Below are positions 58,091 to 64,000 of a stretch of DNA of 64,000 nucleotides, piece by piece. This stretch comes from Stromatinia cepivora (lineage: Eukaryota; Ascomycota; Leotiomycetes; Helotiales; Sclerotiniaceae): NCBI GenBank assembly GCA_014898415.1, contig RCTD01000011.1, forward strand, positions 930,001 through 994,000, read 5' to 3'. The position numbers and the translations under genes are program-made. A model generated the notes under the pieces. The model ran no database searches, was not told the origin of the DNA, and worked only from the letters and a program-made list of their open reading frames with translations. Position 1 is the stretch's first letter. Every line of letters starts with the position of its first letter.

Positions 58091-60390
58091 AGGGGATTAT
58101 TCGGATATTACGGGGGTACTTGGACTGATTGGCTTTTATGAGGTCGTTTGAGTGATATATGAGGTGGTTGGGGAGTAATTATTCTAGTGTATGATTAATT
58201 GACTGATTGATTGATCAATTGATGGGAATCATGGGATAAAGTGATCGGAAATGATTTCCCAGGACCCCTAATTTTTAATCATCCCGGTTTCGTAAGTTCG
58301 GTGGTTTTCTTGATTTCAGCAATTGGATATCTTGATTGTATCGCTAGGTAGGTTGTGAATATTTCACCTGTGACCATTTGTGTGGCGAAAAGGAATCAAG
58401 AGATATTGGTTCCATATGAAGGAAGGAGGGTCCTTGTGAATGAATGGGGTGTGAAAGGTCAAGGTCCAGGTTCAGGTCCAGGATAGCGTAGCATCATCGC
58501 GTGTGGACAATTGATTAAAGTAGTGTAGAACAGGAACGCGTTTTCGTGGAGCGGAGCGGCGCGGCATCGCGTGAGCGCGGTATTACTTGATGTAGAAAAG
58601 TTCGGTATGGCAGTATTATGGGTGGTTACTAGTTAGAGTAACGATACCTGGCATATAGTTATGAATGTGATGAGATGCATATATCATATTCCACTCCACC
58701 TAGACCATTCACAATCTTTATGTACCGAATTGCCGGGTCCATCAATTCTTCAATATGAATCCTCGTCTTGCTTTGCCTTGCCCTGCCATTCATTTGATTG
58801 AAAAGCAATAAAGAGATACAAGAAGTCAAAATGTCGCACAAGAGCAATAAATGTAAAAGCCCGTGTGTATCCAGAAATTAAAGCGCCCCATTTTCCGTTG
58901 AGGATAAACGGTCATGAGGATAGAAGTCCAGGAAGTTTGGACCATTTTGGTATCAAATGGTTTACCTTTGGGGCTGTTGAAGTTTGGAAGGCCTTGGCGG
59001 GTTTGCATATGCGGGTCTGTTTGATTTCGAGGCTCTCGAATTTGGATGAACTCTGAACTGGTAATCTACCGAATCTACCGATCATATGAATGTTGATGAT
59101 CATCCGGTGCAGATGTTTTGTGCATGAACTTACCCCAACGCCTAGTCGCAATTTGGTACGGACAGGACGATATGAATAGCTATGATTGTTGAAAACCGGG
59201 CCCCGAAAGAAGACCTGGATTTTGATATCTTTGTTTGGAAAGCAGTAATGGTTTCAGGATTAGTGGACCGGGAAAGTTTGATGGCATGGTGGCTATATCT
59301 CCTCCACGGTTGTGGCCATTTCGCTCGTTGGCGTTTGCCTATTAGTGGTGGTACTTAGATATCTAGAGTGTGGAAGTTTATGCTTGTGCTATGCAGTACC
59401 AAATACTAGGATTTTATAGCCTGGCGAATCATGTATAATGGGGATTTGATATGCTGCCAATATCAAAATGATAGCGAGGAAGGTCTGGTCTGGGGAAGGT
59501 CGTTGATTGATTGATTGATTGCTTGCAGATCATTCGAATCCTACCGAAGCATTTCAGCGGCGTATTGAAAATTAGAAATTCTAAAAACGATTGAAAGTTA
59601 AAAGTACGAGACCCATGGACGATAGTGATTCCAGATACAAACGGTTTGGAGATTGCGCCAACATGGCACAACGAATTGAAATGATCTAATCAAATCAAAC
59701 AGAGACTCCAACGAACTAGTGGCTTGAAATAAGCTGGAGACGAGGGAGGTTTCCGCCTAGAAATTATATCGTGTACAAGATATCGTAGGTGCCTCCTATG
59801 TGTCTCCGGAATATATGCATAAACGGGTTAGTTCATTCATTTGTACCTGAGCTTCTATCTTTACCTTTTATCCTTCTCTTGAAACACGGTTGAGGGAGTC
59901 TTTGATGGTACAAAATATGCAAGATGATCAAAGGTCTGGGCGAGATCTGTTTAATGTGTTGCTTTCCGTGGATTGATTATTGGTATGAGGTTATTGATTC
60001 GCTCAGGTGTGATGCATTTGCCTTGTTCTCGTAATTAGTCAATTAACCAATTACCAGTATCTTCAGCCCTTCATTGCAGACGATTAGGAAATAGGAGAAA
60101 GAAGGTGCATATCCTTGGTGAACTTTTATGTCGTTCCAACATAACACACATATACCCTGTATAAAAAACATAAACGAGTTAATGATATCAAATCAATGAT
60201 TTATGAATGAGATATATGAATCGATCAACAAGCCAGTCAAAATGATGGTAATTGTTTCCTGCATGTTGACATGGTTGATGCATGTATGCAGGTATTCTCA
60301 AGCGTATCAATCAAGGATATTTGAATGGTTAAGAGATTCGATTTATTTCTAGGATGTCTGGCTTTTTTACTCTCGGCTTGAGAATAGAGG
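58091..60390. other. Gene-free stretch, part 3
   Basis: No recognisable gene. A GC-rich patch lies at about 58548-58582 and a GATT repeat near 59502-59520. Confidence 0.45.
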
Positions 60391-60391
60391 T

Positions 60392-60423
<32 letters not shown>

Positions 60424-60446
60424 ATGTGTGTGTGTGTGTGTGTGTA
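60391..60446. repeat. CG/TG dinucleotide repeat
   Basis: About eight CG units followed by about 20 TG units with one TA interruption; alternating purine-pyrimidine sequence with Z-DNA potential. Confidence 0.9.
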
Positions 60447-62629
60447 TATCTAGAAAATATGAGTGGAGTTAATTTGTTCCTATGATACTATTGAAGTAAC
60501 TTGCTTTGCATAGATACAAGGTAGGTACCAAGCCAAAGTCTCTAAATTTATATGGTGAGGGTCGATCAATGGCCTAGAAAGTACTCGAGTAGGTACTCCA
60601 TAGTATCATAATAATATTAAAACGCATGAGATCCATACAAGAAACATACATCATTATGACCGACGATGAGCTGATGCCAGTCAATGCTACACTATAAATC
60701 AATTACTTATCACTTTTTGTCTTTCACGCGTTTTTGGCGTGTGTAAGATACATCATACATCAAGATTCAAGGGGACCAGGACCAATATAAGATATGCACC
60801 GGAAGGAGAGAATACATAAATGGGTCAAGCACCAATTAAAATCATTAAAACGCGACTTTCTGACCTTCTAACCGGAGCAAAGCCATCAATTGATACGAAA
60901 ATCTTGCTATGTATTCCCCGTACTTTTTTGTGATTTTTAAAAAATCCCAAAGGAAATTCCGAGGTCGTTTAATAATCAACTTCTTCCTCTTCTCGGTATG
61001 GCTTATAAATTCATTCCTCTCCAAATAATAATTGTGCATGCCGGTACAATAATCCAATAATACAATAATACTTCCTTCCTTCATTAGGAATAATTGATGA
61101 AACCAATCATACTATTAAAACACTAAAAGCTCACTTCCGCGTTCGTCTCTCCATTCCAATTCATCAAGGATTCTTATTAAAGTAATGAAGACACCAGATA
61201 CTACTAGATACATACATACATCATACAAGCCAACAGGGAAGAGCGCGTTCAATAAAACACACCATTACCATCAAAAATGCTCCGTACATCCACATCCATA
61301 TCCATCCACATTCATTCACAACGCCAATTAGGGATTTTTCATCTGATGTTATTCGCCTTAGTCTTTAGGTAGGTACCTAGATAAGTATTGAAGGAAAAAA
61401 AAAACATATCATACATAATAATAATTCCCGCTGCTGTGGAGATTTTACTGCCACCAACTTCTCTGTCTGTCCATCTGTCCATCTGTCCATCTGCCTGTCT
61501 ACTTCTCTGTCTATATCTTTCTCTTATTACTCTCACTCTCACCCTCACAATCACTCTCACTTCCGTCTCTTTGCCCATGCCCAGCTACTTGGATACTTTT
61601 CTTGATGCAGCAATAATTCTCCCTATTAACCAAAGAAGGAAAGTCGTCAAATCAAAAAGAAAAAAAAAAAAAAAAAGCCCGACCACACACACCACCTGCA
61701 AAAAAGCACTCACTCCACTTATACAATCCCCCCCCCCCATGTCAAAAAGTAATAATCTCTAAACCATTCCTATTATGGTGTAGGAAGAGACCCTCTTTTA
61801 GTTCCTTTTCCACTACTGCGTACTTTCTTACCCTCAACCTTCTCTCGAGATCCATTCGATCCATTCTTTCACTCCTTGAACTACACAAACCTCCCCTCTT
61901 CTTCTTTTCTCTCTAAATTTCTTCTCTCTTTTCCTCTCCTCCGAAAGACCCTCATTCATAATATCAATCAAAAGGGAATCAAAGAGGTCATTGGATAATT
62001 GACACCTTGTTATGTTGAAGCTCGAAGAAAGTTGAAAGAAAAAAAACAAGCAAGAATTTTGGTAGAAAAGTGCTAGATTGCAACTTTCCTATACACAACA
62101 AGATTCATACTTGAACTTTGCCTCGACTGTCCATAGCTGTCACTTTCTACGAGGAAAAAAGAAAGAAACTACATGCACATTCACCCCCCTCAATCTTCGT
62201 CTCGACAATTACGAAGATCATTCTTTTCTGAATAGAATTAGAGGACGACATCATCGTCTAATCATTCAATTCAGCATCGAAATCAACCTCCTACTCAACC
62301 ATCCCCCCTCCTCACAACTTCACTCCAATCAATTCTCGACTTAAACTCTTCCTCATCTCCGACACCCTTCAGAACAAATCCAATCCAAAAAAAAAATTGT
62401 GTTATTTCTGCCAGAAAGTTTCGGATTTTTTCTCAATCAATTCTTCAATCTACAATACCTCGAATTATTTTATTCTTTGTATTGTTTGGTTGAAGTAATA
62501 ATTTTCCATAATCTTCAAGTGGCACCTCTTTCCATTGCCAATCTCAATCTCAATCTCATCAACTCTTTTATAAGAAAGGAGTTTAAGATTTGACTCCACA
62601 ATTGAAAGCCAAGATACTCGACAATTCAA
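60447..62629. other. Gene-free stretch, part 4, pyrimidine- and homopolymer-rich
   Basis: Contains a CTGTCCAT repeat at about 61465-61500, a long CT-rich tract to about 61570, an A-rich run near 61659-61676 and a C run near 61729-61738. The strongly pyrimidine-rich strand from about 61440 onward is typical of a promoter and 5' leader and probably belongs to the cyclin gene. Confidence 0.45.
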
Positions 62630-63527
62630 GGTGAGCATTGAACCTAACCCCCCCCCCCCACCTTTATGCAATATATCCATATCCCAAGATTCATTCAATT
62701 AAACAAGCAAAATTCTTCATGAAGGGCATTGACTAACATATAACTCTTGGTTCCCCTTACTTAGTTAGCATTTTACATGCCAACGGTCGCGCATCTCACC
62801 TTGAACATTCTTCCACAAAAGCTCTACGTTCCTCCTGTACCTGATAACTCGGCACGCAACTACACCAAACATCTAAGCAAGATCAAGATAGTCAAAGATC
62901 GGAGACGTTTACTCGTTCATCCTATCTTAACTTATCCGGAGAATATCTTAAACATTTCTACCGCATCATCCTCTCATTGTCTTCCACCTAAGAGGGATCT
63001 ACCTTGGTGAGTCGAATCCTGACTTGCTTCCAAATTTACACTTCAAATCTCCCCCTCTCCCTCCCACATCAATTGTCAGCTTCATACGTTCTTGGGTGAC
63101 CAAAAAAGCATTCCCCTTCTCCACCTTTACATGATTGCAGCATCTCCCTTTTCTCCATCTACTCCAATTCCGGCTGAAAATCTCGCTAATCCCATAATTC
63201 ACCAGATTTTTCTCCGGTATCTTATAAAGTGATATTCACCTGCCACCTCATCAATATCAGCTTTGAAGGGTTCAGCTTTTTACATTTTTTTGCCATCTTT
63301 TTTTGGCCATTGTCGTTCATTTTCGTATTATAGTTCCACCCCACACTCTCTAATAATAATTTATCGTTCTATCGAACTATACAGCACATTCCTTTATAAC
63401 CAACAATACAGCAATCCAGTGTCGATATCGAAAGCCACTGTCAGGTCGAAGCTCCCGGAGAACTTGACGTCCATTCCTTCCCTACAACCAAACACCACAA
63501 TAACCACAACTCCAAATCACCTTCAAG
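62630..63527 (+). promoter_or_regulatory. Putative spliced 5' leader of the cyclin gene with an upstream ORF
   Basis: A donor-like GTGAGC lies at about 62631 and a donor-like GTGAGT at about 63007. Acceptor-like CTTAG and ATCAG lie near 62759-62764 and 63257-63261. Between them, an ORF from ATG 62777 to 63010 (77 codons) would sit in a leader exon. Long leaders with upstream ORFs are known for G1 cyclins such as yeast CLN3. The exon structure here is inference from splice-like signals only. Confidence 0.35.
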
Positions 63528-64000
63528 ATGTCGTACAGTCAGCCTTGTGACACGTTCTTCGTGGAAGATAATACTTTCCAACAACAACCACAACAGCAGC
63601 AACCTCGACCAAACACTCAAGAATATATCAAGATGATGGGTCGAAGGAGGCAAGAAGCGATGGCCAATGAATTATCTAGACAAGCTTGTGATGCTTACAT
63701 GGATGATATTATTGATCACATGGCATCGATGGAGGTCAATTATTCTGCGTTATACTGATTTCATGTGACCTTGTGCTAATATCCCCCATAGGATACGACT
63801 ATGCCAGACGTTGCCTCGATAGAAATTCAACAAGAGATTCAATGGTTCATGCGACCTTATCTCATCGACTTCCTTATCGAGGCTCATTCTGCCTTTCAAC
63901 TTCTTCCAGAAACACTTCACCTCGCCGTTAACCTTCTTGACAGATACTGCTCGCGTCGTGTTGTCTACAAAAGACATTATCAATTGGTTGGATGTGCTGC
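63528..64000 (+). CDS. G1/S-specific cyclin, Cln1/Puc1 type, 5' part
   Basis: ATG 63528 (context CAAGATGTC); exon 1 63528-63734, 57-base phase-0 intron 63735-63791 (GTCAAT..CATAG), exon 2 from 63792 running off the window; 138 aa are visible. After a Gln-rich N-terminus (QQQPQQQQP) the segment [20 protein letters not shown] leads into the cyclin box: [20 protein letters not shown], then [30 protein letters not shown] and HYQLVGCAA. This closely follows the N-terminal cyclin fold, with the [11 protein letters not shown] helix that contacts the Cdk. The family drives START and G1/S entry with Cdc28/Cdk1. The donor GTCAAT is weak, but the frame continues only through this splice. Confidence 0.9.

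Overview
The window looks like nuclear DNA of a filamentous ascomycete (Pezizomycotina). Protein genes are split by short introns of about 49-118 bases with GT..AG ends and CTNAC-type branch sites. Several families are typical of that group: an AflR-type Zn2Cys6 regulator, PTH11-like rhodopsin-domain membrane proteins, a DHA2 transporter, Pescadillo, Rrn9 and a Cln1/Puc1-type G1 cyclin. AT-rich tracts with transition-type decay suggest repeat-induced point mutation (RIP). The moderate GC content and gene style fit a leotiomycete such as the Sclerotiniaceae, but that placement is inference.

Layout. 1-6 kb: a small kinase-like gene, an AT-rich tract, a 427-bp MITE with 31-bp perfect inverted ends, and a long TTTA microsatellite. 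6.1-7.6 kb: a purine nucleoside permease-family gene. 9.3-20.3 kb: what reads as a dead polyketide gene cluster. It contains a highly reducing PKS reduced to its first and last parts (minus), an AflR-like regulator with one frame break (minus), a truncated PTH11-like gene, a P450 with three nonsense codons, a trans-enoyl-reductase-like gene with frame breaks, and a DHA2 transporter with one nonsense codon (all plus). 20.3-25.6 kb: gene-poor, AT-rich, RIP-like DNA with two inverted-repeat structures and two trinucleotide microsatellites. 25.7-50.7 kb: a dense housekeeping-like block. It holds a PTH11-like receptor, Rrn9-like protein, a basic hypothetical protein, the GPI transamidase subunit PIG-U/Gab1 and Pescadillo (sharing a bidirectional promoter), a 1,252-aa membrane-tailed protein, three more hypotheticals, and a giant unrecognised protein of about 1,735 aa. 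50.7-63.5 kb: about 12.8 kb with no recognisable gene. 63.5-64 kb: the start of a G1/S cyclin gene, cut by the window edge, with a long leader that appears to carry an upstream ORF and leader introns.

The genes of the 9.3-20.3 kb block would have formed one pathway: a backbone synthase, a trans-acting enoyl reductase, an oxidising P450, an exporter and a pathway regulator. Every one of them is broken, while genes outside the block read cleanly with one exception. The decay is therefore local and not a general sequencing problem. No intact previously undescribed system is clear. The most novel items are the dead cluster with its internally deleted PKS, the giant orphan protein, and the long non-coding block in front of the cyclin gene.
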